Positions 1 through 10,592 of a DNA stretch of 64,000 nt are shown here, piece after piece; position 1 is the stretch's first letter, and every line of letters begins with the position of its first letter. Source of the DNA: Bolinopsis microptera (Eukaryota; Ctenophora; Tentaculata; Lobata; Bolinopsidae); assembly GCF_026151205.1 (NCBI RefSeq), contig NC_087072.1:16817669-16881668 (forward strand). The letters are read 5' to 3'. The notes under the pieces are model-generated. The model saw only the letters and a list, made by a program, of their open reading frames with translations. It ran no database searches and was not told the DNA's origin. The translations under genes were made by a program, and so were the position numbers.

Positions 1-44
1 TACTACTCACGAAGTACTGTACACGATGTTTTCAACCCACGAGT
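1..44. repeat. 44-bp direct repeat, copy 1 (copy 2 at 475-518)
   Basis: The first 44 bases of the window recur exactly at 475-518, just before the right arm of the inverted repeat. The sequences diverge straight after (base 45 against base 519). This hints that the inverted repeat is one unit of a larger repeat extending left of the window. Confidence 0.85.
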
Positions 45-216
45 CAGAGAGCAAGCTCAACTGACGGCTCCCAAGGATGTCGTATGCACATGTGATCTGG
101 TCAAGAATGTGGTTGGGCTGTGATTTTATCGACCATGAATACCAAGCATATAAGCAGATATTTGAATTGACTAGATTTCCACTGGTAAGCGATTCGGAAA
201 ATCATGGGCCGGCATA

Positions 217-288
217 GTGCCGGGGCGGGTATGATCCGCCAACCTCCGAGTTACATGCCTGGTGCTCTACCAATTGAGCTACCGGCCC
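217..288 (-). tRNA. Degenerate tRNA-like sequence (Thr-TGT-like), left arm
   Basis: This is the reverse-strand twin of the sequence at 595-666, with the same 72-nt cloverleaf-like layout. It is probably a tRNA-derived repeat module and not an active gene, for the reasons given under the right-arm copy. It lies in the left arm of the 104-779 inverted repeat. Confidence 0.4.
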
Positions 289-594
289 TATTCAGCTCAG
301 GAATTTCTTGCACGCCTATCAGTAAGCAATCGTGTCGTTATCTCATATCTGCTGCTATTAGTACACTGCATTATATGCAGCTGGGATACTCACTGCCATA
401 TTTGTGAGTGTGCATACTGTGTGTAATGTTTTTAATTTGCGATTGGGGAGGCGGATTATCGTTGTGAAGTACTGTACTACTCACGAAGTACTGTACACGA
501 TGTTTTCAACCCACGAGTGTACTAATAGCAGCAGATATGAGATAACGACACGATTGCTTACTGATAGGCGTGCAAGAAATTCCTGAGCTGAATA

Positions 595-666
595 GGGCCG
601 GTAGCTCAATTGGTAGAGCACCAGGCATGTAACTCGGAGGTTGGCGGATCATACCCGCCCCGGCAC
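595..666 (+). tRNA. Degenerate tRNA-like sequence (Thr-TGT-like), right arm
   Basis: A 72-nt cloverleaf can be drawn. The acceptor GGGCCGG pairs with CCGGCAC with one G-A mismatch, the D stem is GCTC/GAGC with a good A box (TAGCTCAATTGG), and the T stem is GGCGG/CCGCC. Defects: the anticodon loop CATGTAA has A instead of U at position 33, the anticodon stem has an A-C mismatch, and the T loop ATCATAC lacks the TTCRA core, so the B box is poor. Read literally the anticodon is TGT (Thr). I think it is a tRNA pseudogene or a tRNA-derived SINE head. Confidence 0.4.
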
Positions 667-1120
667 TATGCCGGCCCATGATTTTCCGAATCGCTTACCA
701 GTGGAAATCTAGTCAATTCAAATATCTGCTTATATGCTTGGTATTCATGGTCGATAAAATCACAGCCCAACCACATTCTATTATACTGAAGGGAAAGGAA
801 GCAGTTCTAACGAGCTCTTCTCAAACACAAGGATACATTCTTGTGAACTCGGCTAGTATATATGAAACATTTGTCATGGAGTTGTAGAGGGAGTTATGTG
901 CCTCGCCGGGCTAAAGTAGAGGATGACCTTGCTGTACGGCAAGTTAAACAAGGATCTGAAACTACTAAGTTCCGTACAGACTCAACTCTGCACCCGTGTC
1001 AATATGTTCATTATATGCAAGCCTCTTGATTTATACATATTATGTATAATGTAGATTCAATTTTATGAATTTGAAATAAACCACATGACCGTTACACTTC
1101 ACACAATTTAAGATATTTAC

Positions 1121-1265
1121 CCATGGAGCTAAGAGCCAGCTCAACCTCCTTGATTTTAGCCTCATCATCTGATGTGACAGTCTGGTTTGTGATGCCATGG
1201 TAGAGCTTTAATGCTTGGTCAGGATCCTTCAGCTCAATAGATGACGCATGTTCCAACTCTTCCAT
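1121..1265 (-). CDS. PSMD11: Exon 1 of a PSMD11/Rpn6-like proteasome lid subunit (partial)
   Basis: On the minus strand an ATG at 1265-1263 opens 48 codons plus one base, ending at a plausible donor (G|GTAAAT at 1120). The peptide has the N-terminal Rpn6 pattern: an acidic start, a helix with DPDQALKLYHGI, then SDDEAKIKEVELALSSMG, which lines up with the human stretch around NDEEAVRVKEQSILELG. Rpn6 is a PCI-domain subunit that clamps the 26S lid to the base. Only exon 1 is visible. Bases 780-1120 would be the start of intron 1, and I found no second exon before the left edge. The match is from memory over about 50 residues, so moderate confidence. Confidence 0.7.
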
Positions 1266-1897
1266 GCTTAATAATTATACTCGATTAGGTAATATGATAT
1301 ATAGATTAAAGATCTACATTGGAATTTAAAGATCATCATTTAGAAATAGTTCTGTAGAATGAGAGTTGACGTGAAATGCTACATTTTAATACTTTCAACA
1401 GAACTATTTAACAAACGATTTTAGGCTATCATGATATGAATGAACACAAAAGATTTAAACCTCATTTGTGTGTTTACCATTGTATCCAATTAATGCAGTA
1501 GAAGAACAATTTATCCTGTTTTATTATATAGTAGTTATGTGTTGGTTGTCGAAGATACAATCATTGACAGAGAGGTAATAGCCCCATACCTTGTCATGAA
1601 CATAATATCGAAACTACCTCTGTGATCACATCTTTCTCTGGGTGCAAAATGAATACATAATACTATATCTAAGGTTTATTAGTTTTATAGAAATTTACAA
1701 GTTCTATAGAAATTTATATTATATGTAGATTATAAACATTTTGTTTGTGTGTTTTGTTTTATGCATCTTTATACCTACTTTAGAAGATATTTTTATAAAA
1801 TGTTAGAAGTGCAGTAGGGTCAGTTTCAGAAAAATTAAGCATAAATGACATCATTGCCATAACCTTTCGCTACGTAAGCAGGAGCACCAATGCGACA
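1266..1897. other. Gene-free stretch upstream of the PSMD11-like exon
   Basis: AT-rich sequence with no ORF of note. It probably holds the PSMD11-like promoter and 5' UTR on the minus strand and, toward its right end, the 5' edge of the first retroelement. No clear TATA box or other site was identified. Confidence 0.5.
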
Positions 1898-2497
1898 TTG
1901 ATTATTGGTGATTCAAACACCCGGTTCCTCAAATTTGGGGCTGGAAAAGGAACATTTGGTCACAAACTGCCTGGGAAAAGAATTGAATGTTTCACAATAG
2001 ATCAGTTAGACCCTGTTCTTTGTGTAGGATACAAGAACGTTGTAGTACACTGTGGTGTAAATAATATCAAGAGGGGAGGGGGTGATGTTAAACATTGGGC
2101 TAATGAGCTGACAAAGAAGCTCAAGAATATTTGTGATATGTGTCCATACTCTAAAGTTATAGTTTCACCCATCCTTCCAACTAGGTCCTCCTGGCTGAAT
2201 GACAGAGCCATGGAGTTTAATAGTTTATTATTTGGGTACTGTAATACTAATACTAGAATAGGCACTTTAGATTTTGGTAGTTTTGTTGATGAGGAGGGTC
2301 TACTGGACAAGCAGTTTTGTAGATACAAGAAGCCGGATGACCCAATCCACCTGGGGTCAAGCGGTATCTTTAAACTCTCCCGGGCAATTGCCCATAAGAT
2401 CCTAGGTAGCCCTGTTGATGGGAGGTTGTTCAGTGATGTTACCAAGGCCCAAAAACGATTTTCCCCACGCTCTCGTAGATCCGTAGTTATGTCATGA
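1898..2497 (+). CDS. SGNH/GDSL-type esterase ORF of a CR1/L2-like element
   Basis: 199 aa. Block I is GDSN near the start, block III-like HCGVNNI sits at about residues 50-56, and the block V motif DPIHLGSSGI at about 147-156 supplies the Asp-x-x-His pair. This esterase fold is known from ORF1 proteins of CR1, L2 and related retroelements, where it is thought to help RNP or membrane interactions. The stop TGA overlaps the ATG of the next ORF as ATGA at 2494-2497. That could be re-initiation in an intact element or simply a frameshift in one longer ORF. Confidence 0.8.
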   Translation: MIIGDSNTRFLKFGAGKGTFGHKLPGKRIECFTIDQLDPVLCVGYKNVVVHCGVNNIKRGGGDVKHWANELTKKLKNICDMCPYSKVIVSPILPTRSSWLNDRAMEFNSLLFGYCNTNTRIGTLDFGSFVDEEGLLDKQFCRYKKPDDPIHLGSSGIFKLSRAIAHKILGSPVDGRLFSDVTKAQKRFSPRSRRSVVMS

Positions 2498-2814
2498 TAG
2501 CCAAACGTATATGTGAGAACTGTGTCTGCTGCAGCAAACCTATTCGTGCTGGACACCCATTTATAAATTGCAATAAGTGTGATTGCATCATTCACAAGAG
2601 ATGTAAAACACAGGAAAACATTGCCACTTTTAGAGAAAAAACTTACTGCTCAAATTGTATTCAAAATCATGATATAATTCGTTATAATCCATTCTATCAA
2701 GCACCTCACTTTTCAAACAACGAACTACTTGACAATGAACCTCACGACTATATAGACTCAATAGGTACAATCTCAAAAACTCTTGAGAACTGTCAATCAT
2801 ATCAATCGAGCTAG
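2494..2814 (+). CDS. PHD-like zinc-finger ORF of a CR1/L2-like element
   Basis: 106 aa with a cysteine/histidine ladder: CENCVCC, then CNKCDCIIHKRC, then YCSNC, the spacing of PHD-type fingers carried by CR1/L2 ORF1 products. The last third has no recognisable domain and runs into the deletion junction where the endonuclease should start. Alone it is unlikely to support transposition. Confidence 0.7.
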   Translation: MIAKRICENCVCCSKPIRAGHPFINCNKCDCIIHKRCKTQENIATFREKTYCSNCIQNHDIIRYNPFYQAPHFSNNELLDNEPHDYIDSIGTISKTLENCQSYQSS

Positions 2815-4680
2815 GGATGGCTACTATGATAAACAGCTCAGTTCTTGCAAAGGAGACTCGAAAGGGACCTATAAAGTCATAAATAAACTTTTAGATAAGG
2901 AATATGGCTCCAACAAATTGCCAAATGGTGAAGATATCGAAGTGGCTGCCAAACTCAAGACTTTCTTCGATCAAAAAGTAAAGACCATTTACTCTAATAT
3001 TGAGAAGGAAATTCAAAACACTTCCCTAAACGGTCAAGGTACCAAGGACTCTACTTCGATAGATAATGCAAAGTGTAGACTTAATCAGTTTAAGGAAGTC
3101 TCATTATCAGATCTTGAAACCTTAATTAAGAGTCTTCCCAATAAATCAAGCGTACTCGATGTCATACCAATGTGGCTCTTCAAGAACTGCTTACCCGAGC
3201 TTCTCCCAATCATCCATTACATCGTGAATGAATCACTAAGAGTCGGAAAGTTTCCATCTGCCCTAAAAGAAGCATCTATTAGGCCTGGACTCAAGAAACC
3301 TACCTTAGATGTTGATGAGCTGAAAAACTATCGACCGATTAGCAATCTAACTTATCTGTCCAAAATACTAGAAAAAGTAGTTCATTGCCAATTAAATGAA
3401 TATGCTGATGTCAACAACCTGTTTTCCCCATATCAATCAGGCTATAGAAAATTCCATAGTTGTGAAACTGCAGTTACCAAAATACATAATGATATTCTAA
3501 TGATGATTGACAGCAAATCGAATGTTGTGCTTCTACTCTTAGATCTATCAGCTGCTTTCGACACCATAAACCATAACCTCCTTCTTACGAAACTCAAGAA
3601 TGCGTATGGTATTACAGAACTAGCACTCAGCTGGTTACAATGTTACCTTAATAATCGCACATTCAAGGTTAAAGTAAAAAAGCCACATCTTCTGAAGGCT
3701 ATCTGGATATTGGTGTACCTCAAGGATCCATTTTAGGACCACTACTGTTCATATTGTATACCAGAGATCTTGAAGAAATTGTCACAAAATATGGTTTCTC
3801 GATACATTTGTATGCAGATGACACACAGGTGTACTTTACTTTTGATGTTCACAGTTCTAATCCTGATTTAACAGCTGTGAAAAATTGCTTTCTGGAGATA
3901 AAGCAATGGATGACAGTTAACTTCCTAAAACTGAATGATGAAAAAACAGAGTTCATTGATATAGGTCCATATGTCAGCCCAATCCAGACAATGGATTTAG
4001 GAGACCTCTCAATCTGCCCTGTTAGCAAGGCCAAGAACCTGGGATTCCTTTTCGATCACCAAATGAATCTGGACTCTCAAATAAATGCTGTCTCCAAAGT
4101 ATGTTGTTTGAATCAAAGGGACTTAGCAAGAATCGGTTCGAAGCTTTCCCATGACCTAAAAGTTCAGTTAGTTCACTCCAATATCCTCTGTTTCATAGAC
4201 TACTGCAACTCAGTCTATTATGGTATAACAGAAAAGAATCTCCATAAGCTACAAAAGATACAGAACAATGCTGCTAGATTTATCTTTGGTCTTTACGGAA
4301 AAAAGATACGTGAACCTATCATGCCTTACCTCAAAAAGCTCCACTTTCTGCCTGTTCGGTTCAGAATTAAGTTCAAAATATCACTTCTGGTCTTCAAGTG
4401 TCTTAATAACATAGCCCCTCAGTACTTACAAGGACACGTCAATCTAAGGGAAGTACGAAGACGAAGTTCCAGACTAGATGATGACTTTTATTTGTTGAAA
4501 GTTCCTCCTGCTCCTCATTTCAGACGAACAGATGCTGCATTTATGTTTTGTGGACCAAAAATTTGGAATGAACTACCCTACTCAGTGAGATCATTATCAT
4601 CTGTAGAATGTTTTAAAAATGCCCTAAAGACGTTTTATTTCCAACTAGCTTTTGATAACATTTCTAATATTTGTCCATAA
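2783..4680 (+). pseudogene. CR1/L2-like reverse transcriptase, frameshifted
   Basis: Two ORFs (to 3736, and 3754-4680) together give a nearly complete RT plus C-terminal region. Visible blocks: NYRPISNLTYLSKILEK (fingers), SGYRKFHSCETA, LLLDLSAAFDTINH (catalytic Asp), VPQGSILGPLLFILY in the second frame, and LYADDTQVYF with the YADD active site. The frame changes by one base in the A-run near 3675-3681. The C-terminus has the usual KIWNELPYSVRS motif. The first 30 or so codons are linker sequence left by the endonuclease deletion. Confidence 0.85.
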
Positions 4681-4908
4681 TGTCTGAACTGATATGAAAG
4701 TGCATAATTTTGGTAACTTCATACAAATATTTGTTCATAAAATCTGAACTGTTTAAAAAGTCCATAATCTTGCTATTTCAACACTAAGTCTCGCTTGAAT
4801 GACTTTAATGTACATCTTTGTTGGGTATATTTTAATGTCGAAGCGTGTAATAAATGTTAGAATTTATTTATTTATTTATATTCTACTAAAAACTTCAACA
4901 ACCTCATA

Positions 4909-7607
4909 ATGCAGATTCCTCAAACAACATCAAAGAGCATTTTCTCACACTACTTTCGAAATATTGATGGAAATGGTACTAACTTTGACAAATTGGCTTT
5001 AGAATTAGCCTGCATAGACCACAAATTTTCTGTGATAGGTCTAGCAGAAACAAACATTGATCCCTGTAATAGTCAGCTGTACCAACTTAAAGACTATACT
5101 TCATGTTACCAAAAACGCTTCGTTTCTAATAAGACACAACAGGTAAAAAGGAAAGGAAGTGGAGTTTCTCTCTACATCACAACTCCTTTAACTTTAGTGT
5201 GATTGAAAAGTTATCTGTTTGTACAGAGCACTTTGAGTCCCTATTCGTAACAATAAGTAATGCTCCAGAACCAGTAACAGTTGGAGTTGTATACCGCTCA
5301 CCAAGCAATCCACTTGCTAACTTCAATGCACAGTATAAAGAAGTTCTTACTGCACTAAAAGGACATAAAGCATACATATTAGGGGACTTCAATGTTAACA
5401 TAACCAATTTATCAGGCCCAGATGAAGATATATTTGAAGAAGTTATTTATAGTCATGGGTTCACGCCCACAATATCCATTCCCACACACCAAATGCCCCA
5501 CTGCTCAAAAACGTGCATTGATAACATACACACTAATGACATTAACTCATCAACTATATCTGGAGTAATTCAGGATAGTGCTTCACATCACCAGCCCATT
5601 TTCTGCCTTCAAGTAATGAATTCTGATGCTAGTTCGGAACAGAATAAACCACCTGAAAAAACAACCATTTATTATAACTATAGTAATGCAAACCTTGATA
5701 AGCTCTGTGAAGAAATTGAAAACGACATAGATACATTCTACCACAGATGTGACTCTTTTGAATCCTTCATGGATCTGTTTCAAGAACAGATAGATATATC
5801 TTGCAAATTGGCTTCACCAAAAACCACCAAACGAAATAGCATAACAAATCCATGGATCACAAACGGCCTTATCAACTCTGTGGAGAAAAAAGCCAGACTT
5901 TATTTTGAATGGAAAAAAACAAAAACATTGTTAATACCAGATGGGGATCCGGAAAGACATAATGTTTACAAGGACTACTCAAAATATCTTAAAATTGCCA
6001 TAAAAACTGCCAAAACCAGGTATTATGCTGAAAAGTTTGAGAAAAATAGCCATAACTCCAAAAAAACCTGGCAAATAATCAACGAGCTTCGTGGCAAAAA
6101 GAAGAATCAGCTAAAAGATGACTTCATTATAGATGGAACTAGAGTAATTTGTAGGCGGACAATTGCAAACAAATTCAATAGTTACTTTACATCTTTAGCT
6201 AGTAATTTAAATGAGAAAGTTTTGTCCGACATCCAACTGTCTATCCAACCAATGCAATCATTTGTTGAGTTTATGTCGAAATCAGTCAACAGTTCAATAC
6301 ATCTAGAAGAAACTCATCCTGAGGAGATTCTTGAAATAATTCAAGAATTCGTTAATGGAAAAGCCAGTGATATACCAATAGCAGTTATCAAGAAACCGGC
6401 TTATCTCTTATCCAATATATTAGCAAATTTGTATAATACATGTATTCAAAAAGGTACGTTCCCATCCATATTCAAAATAGGCAAAGTAACTCCTATCCAT
6501 AAAAAAGATAATAAAGAAAATATTGAAAATTATAGACCTGTGTCAATATTGCCAATCTTTGGTAAGATATTTGAAAAAATAATATAATACAAACGGCTTT
6601 ATACCTTTTTCACTGCTAATGACATTCTCAGTAATGAACAATTTGGTTTTCGAAAAGGCCACTCAACCTCACATGCACTCCACAAATCAGTTGATTCAAT
6701 CACAACATCAACATCCAGTGGTAATCATGTTCTAGGAATCTTTATTGACCTAAGCAAAGCTTTTGACACTCTTGACCATGGCATTCTCCTGAGGAAACTG
6801 GAAAATTATGGGGTTAGAGGTCTAGCTCTAGGACTTCTAAAAAGCTATTTATCCGATAGATCACAGTATGTTTCATTTCTCAACACTACATCAGAGACTA
6901 TGAATGTAAAATATGGAGTTCCCCAAGGTTCCATACTAGGCCCTCTACTTTTCTTATTATATATGAACGACATAATAAACTGTTACAAAGGCGATGAATG
7001 CAAATTTGTGCTCTATGCTGATGACACAAATATATTTATCACTGGACCGTCCAAAGAATCAACATACTTGAAGGCCAATAAAGTTCTTGATTTCGTATGC
7101 AAATTCATGAGAAGTAATCTCTTACATATAAATATGTCTAAATGCTGCTACATACATTTTCTACCTGCATATGAATCTGATGAAACCTGCGCCAGAGTTA
7201 GGCCGTATGCCAATGAAATGACAAATCACAAGGAATATTTATAAATGGACACAAAATTGTCAAGGTTAGCAACACCAAATTTCTTGGTGTAGTAATTGAT
7301 GAAAAACTTAGCTGGGGACCACATATAGAATATCTAAGAAAAAAAATTAGATCCACTACAGGAGCACTTAACAGGATTAAACATTCAGTTCCAGGGGAAC
7401 ACTACCAAAAAATATACTCTGCATTATTGGAATCACATCTTGCTTACGGAATAAGTGTTTGGGGCTCAGCCCTCAAAGACCAACCAAACGATAAGCTGTT
7501 CATAACTCAGAAACGTTGTATAAGAATCCTTTTTGGAGACCTAAATGCATACCTTGACAAACATGCCACTTGTGCACGAGCCAGACCCTATACAAAACAG
7601 AGGTTAG
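4909..7607 (+). pseudogene. Endonuclease-RT of second non-LTR element, 5' part
   Basis: The apurinic-type endonuclease is seen as IGLAETNID (catalytic Glu), then after a frameshift VGVVYRSPS, ILGDFNVN and the downstream TCIDNIHTN. The RT follows: NYRPVSILPIFGKIFEK, an in-frame stop at 6585-6587, FGFRKGHSTSHALH, FIDLSKAFDTLDH, YGVPQGSILGPLLFLLY and LYADDTNIF. After a further frameshift come NTKFLGVVIDEKLSWGPHI and RCIRILFG. The reading ends at 7607, where the LTR starts. Confidence 0.85.
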
Positions 7608-7782
7608 TGTGAATGTTTGTATTTCCATTAACATAGTTTTAATACTTTCAATTACTACTATATAACTGTTTCAGGTGATATGTTCCCTGTTTATGTGTCT
7701 TAGGCTAGTGGAGCCTTGTTTGATATCCCTTCCCTTATACCCTTGGTGTTTCATTGCTTTCACTGGTACTTGCCATTTCACA
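7608..7782 (+). repeat. 5' LTR of Copia element
   Basis: 175 bp, TG...CA ends, followed after one base by the tRNA-iMet-like primer site. It is identical by eye to the two halves of the 3' LTR (10537-10592 and 13861-13989). Confidence 0.9.
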
Positions 7783-7824
7783 TTGGTAGCAGGAAGTGAA
7801 CCTGCTGATTTGAGATCTACCGTG

Positions 7825-8650
7825 ATGACAGGTGGAAACTCAGAGGAGACACCTGCACCAAGCTTGGGTAACAATAGGACTGGATACAAGGCTCCACCGG
7901 CTTACAAGGAAGGTCGCTGCTATGAGGACTGGAGGTTGGACATTGATCTGTGGAGTGAGTTTACAGCTCTTCCCAAGAAGAGGAGGGCAACTGCGTTTCT
8001 TTTGGAGCTGAATGAAGGAAAAGTCAAGAACCATGTTAGATCCTTGGGCAAGGAAGTGCTCATAGCTGAGGATGGCTTGGAGCAGATAATAGCTCGATTA
8101 GATAAGATCTACAAGGAAGACTCGTCACATAATAGCATATAAAATATACTGTAAGTTCGAACAGTATGAAAGGCGCGATGAAATGAATCTGCAGAGTTAT
8201 ATATCTGAGTTCGAGAAGTTGTACGACGATCTGAAAAAGCACAAGATCGAGCTGCCAGAAGAAGTACTTGCATATAGAGTATTGAACAGTGCCAAGCTGG
8301 CACCAGAGAAAGTCGATCTTGCATTGGCAACTGTGAAGAGTATGACCTATGCAGAGATGGCAAAAACGATAGGGAAAATTTTCACACGACTCCCAAACAC
8401 CGACAGTCAGCAACACGGAAGTGAAACTACTGTGATAAAGAGTGAGCCAGAAGAGTGTAACTTTACCTACAACAACAACTGGAGACGAGACTCTAGAGGA
8501 GGTTCAAGAGGTTCAGGGAGTTACAGTGGTCCGTACAGAAATAACCGAGGAACCGGTTCAATAGCGGCTGTTTTGAGTGTGGAGAAAAGGGCCATATTGT
8601 TCGTTTTTGTCCAAAGAAAGCAAGAGGTGCTCAGTACTTCGCGGAGGAAG
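7825..8650 (+). pseudogene. Copia gag with two compensating frameshifts
   Basis: The ATG at 7825 opens the gag frame (MTGGNSEETPAP), with the Copia UBN2-like pattern YEDWRLDIDLW and a leucine-rich stretch. A one-base shift at about 8128-8134 moves reading to the next frame (KIYCKFEQYE, YISEFEKLYDDL, LPEEVLAYRVLNSA). A second shift near 8555 restores the first frame just before a CCHC knuckle, CFECGEKGHIVRFC at about 8568-8610. Gag and pol are thus one original frame, as usual in Copia. Confidence 0.8.
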
Positions 8651-8652
8651 AA

Positions 8653-10158
8653 ATGGAATCAGAGAACTCTGGAAGCGCCTACGTGACTCTGATGGTAGAA
8701 GAAACCACCTGCACCCTCATTCAGGAGAAGCCCGATTTCAGCTCTCTAGTGTTCGAGACACTATCGTGTGCAGTCATTGATTCTGGCTGCACAAAGACTG
8801 TGGTTGGAAGAAACTGGGTTGAACAGTATGCAGAAACATTGGGAGAAGAAGAAAGACGGATGATGACTCCAACTGAATGTGCAACCCCTTTCAAGTTCGG
8901 AGATGGTAAGAAGGTGACCTCAGTTGAAAAGATAAAGATACCAGGGAGGATAGGGACGCAGAAAATACTCATCGATGCAAATGTTGTGAGTTGTGACTTA
9001 CCCCTACTATTGAGCAAACCCTCTTTGAAGAAGGCAGGAGCAGTAATTGACTTAACCAAAGACACAATGATGTTCAACGGAGAACAGGTCAAATTGCTTG
9101 AGTGTAAGTCAGGACATTACTGTGTACCCCTGTGCAACAGAAGGAGATGTCTCAGTGACTCAAGTGTGCAGTTGGTATTGACAGTTACTGAAGATACTAT
9201 GGGTGGCACAGATGAAAAAGAAATGAAAAAGAAAGCCTCGAAACTGCATAGGCAGTTTGCTCATGCTCCAGCATACAAGCTGCAGAGTATGTTGAGGAAT
9301 GCAGGCTTCACTAAGAAAGAGTTTATGAAGGCTCTAGAGATAGTATGCAGTAACTGCGAAGTGTGCCAAAGATATGCTAAGCCAAAACCAAGACCGGTTG
9401 TCGGGCTGCCAAGGGGAACTGTCTTCAATGATTGTGTGGCAATGGACTTGAAAACTGTGCAAGGACAGATGTCAGGAGGATATTCCCCGTACCAGTTTGT
9501 CTTGGGAAAGAACCCGCCATTGCCAAATGTGGTAGATAATCATCTTCCTGCCTTGGAGGAGAAAGTTGCCAGTAGAAATCTGGAAGACAATCTGAGAGCA
9601 ATGAGGACTGCATGTGAGAAGTTCATAAAAGCAGAGAATAGTGCTAAAATCAAACGTGTCTTGCGGTCACAGGTTTGTACCTGTCAAGACACTGTGCTGG
9701 AGATGGGTGATACTCCAAGATACTATTCTGAAGAAGTTTCACTTGAGCAGAGAGCTTCTAGAGAGAAAGAGTTGAGAATTCCTACGACAAGCACGGTAGT
9801 AACTGCTGACACCCGCGAGTTGGTAACTCAAGTCATAGTGCCTACGGCAAGTAGACAACAAGAGTCTGTAGAAAAGATAGAGCTCCCCAAAGTGAAGACA
9901 CATCTTCTCTTTCGAGCAAAATACCCTGAAGACGGAGAAGAAGAAACATGGGAGAAGGTTTATATTCACAGTAGAGCAGGTAAAGCCTCTGGAAAATATG
10001 CTAAGTGTCTGAACATTCAGCTCGATGGGGAAAGCACTACCCAATGTGTGGACTGGTCTGAGCTTGTTTCCGAGTGGCACGCTGATCCAGAACAAGAGCA
10101 AGAACAAGAGCATGAAGTCATGTTCAACAATGGAGAGATGTCTGAGGCAACGTTTTAA
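8653..10158 (+). pseudogene. Copia pol remnant: protease and integrase ends, core and RT deleted
   Basis: 501 codons from 8653. The aspartic protease motif VIDSGCTKTVV is at about residues 41-51. A GAG-pre-integrase zinc module follows, with LHRQFAHAP and, about 30 residues on, CSNCEVC (HHCC type). The frame then jumps from the first part of the integrase (VAMDLK) to its C-terminal side (GYSPYQFVLGKNPPLP), removing the rest of the DDE core. A further stretch with HSRAGKASGKY belongs to the post-integrase region. The RT is missing, so the element could only move with enzymes supplied in trans. Confidence 0.85.
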
Positions 10159-10312
10159 CCGAGATGAGGTCAAATTTGTTTGGGTTCCGACAGGATTGCA
10201 ACTGGCAGACTGCCTTACTAAGGCAGGGGCTTCATCGGGGCTACTACGTGGGACTATTGAGGATGGGAAACTTCCCAAAGCTGTATTAGCTTTATTGTTC
10301 AATGGAATTTAG
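10142..10312 (+). pseudogene. Copia RNase H C-terminal fragment
   Basis: In a second frame just after the pol stop, FVWVPTGLQLADCLTKAG is the typical last block of Copia RNase H, followed by an LLRG ending. Its position directly after the integrase tail shows where the RT deletion closed. Confidence 0.8.
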
Positions 10313-10536
10313 ATCGCTTATTTGTTGGTTCCAAAAACAATTGAATTTTATGAATTTTATGTGTGATGTATTAGTTCGTATTCGAACGTTTTTTAAAGAC
10401 AGTTTTTAAAGAGTTGAATAAAGGTATATATTTATTATTTTTATCATAATTACAATTTATCAGATAAATTGGTCCCATTCGAGCACAAGCGTTTTTATCT
10501 ATTTAAGTTTTTAATAAAGAGAAAGAAAGGGGAGAT

Positions 10537-10592
10537 TGTGAATGTTTGTATTTCCATTAACATAGTTTTAATACTTTCAATTACTACTATAT
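10537..10592 (+). repeat. 3' LTR of Copia element, first part
   Basis: It starts TGTGAATG right after the purine-rich tract AGAGAAAGAAAGGGGAGA and matches the first 56 bases of the 5' LTR. It is cut at ACTACTATAT by the third non-LTR element. Confidence 0.9.

Larger units (their letters stand above)
104..779. repeat. Large inverted repeat (264-bp arms, 148-bp spacer)
   Basis: Positions 104-367 read as the reverse complement of 516-779, and by eye the arms are identical. Each arm contains one tRNA-like sequence. The spacer 368-515 ends with a second copy of the 44 bases that open the window (1-44 equals 475-518), so the structure is part of a larger rearranged or tandem repeat cut by the window edge. 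Near-perfect arms mean recent duplication, gene conversion or foldback-type transposition; an assembly artefact is also possible. Confidence 0.9.
1898..4880 (+). mobile_element. CR1/L2-like non-LTR retrotransposon, internally deleted and frameshifted
   Basis: In order it encodes an SGNH esterase ORF, a PHD/zinc-ribbon ORF and a reverse transcriptase, and it ends in an ATTT-rich tail at about 4860-4880. The apurinic-type endonuclease normally found before the RT is absent: the zinc-finger ORF runs almost directly into the linker preceding the RT. The RT resembles the element at 19523-21790, so two members of one family lie in the window. A one-base frameshift near 3675-3681 breaks the RT. The 5' end was not located; it may lie slightly left of 1898. 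Confidence 0.85.

Noticed and set aside
595-666. Functional tRNA-Thr gene
   Set aside because: A33 instead of U33, a mismatch in the anticodon stem and a T loop without TTCRA make a working tRNA unlikely; kept only as a tRNA-like sequence.
2002-2595. 197-codon minus-strand frame
   Set aside because: Shadow of the SGNH esterase ORF, which carries recognisable catalytic blocks.
9739-10302. 187-codon minus-strand frame
   Set aside because: Antisense to the Copia pol tail; no family character.
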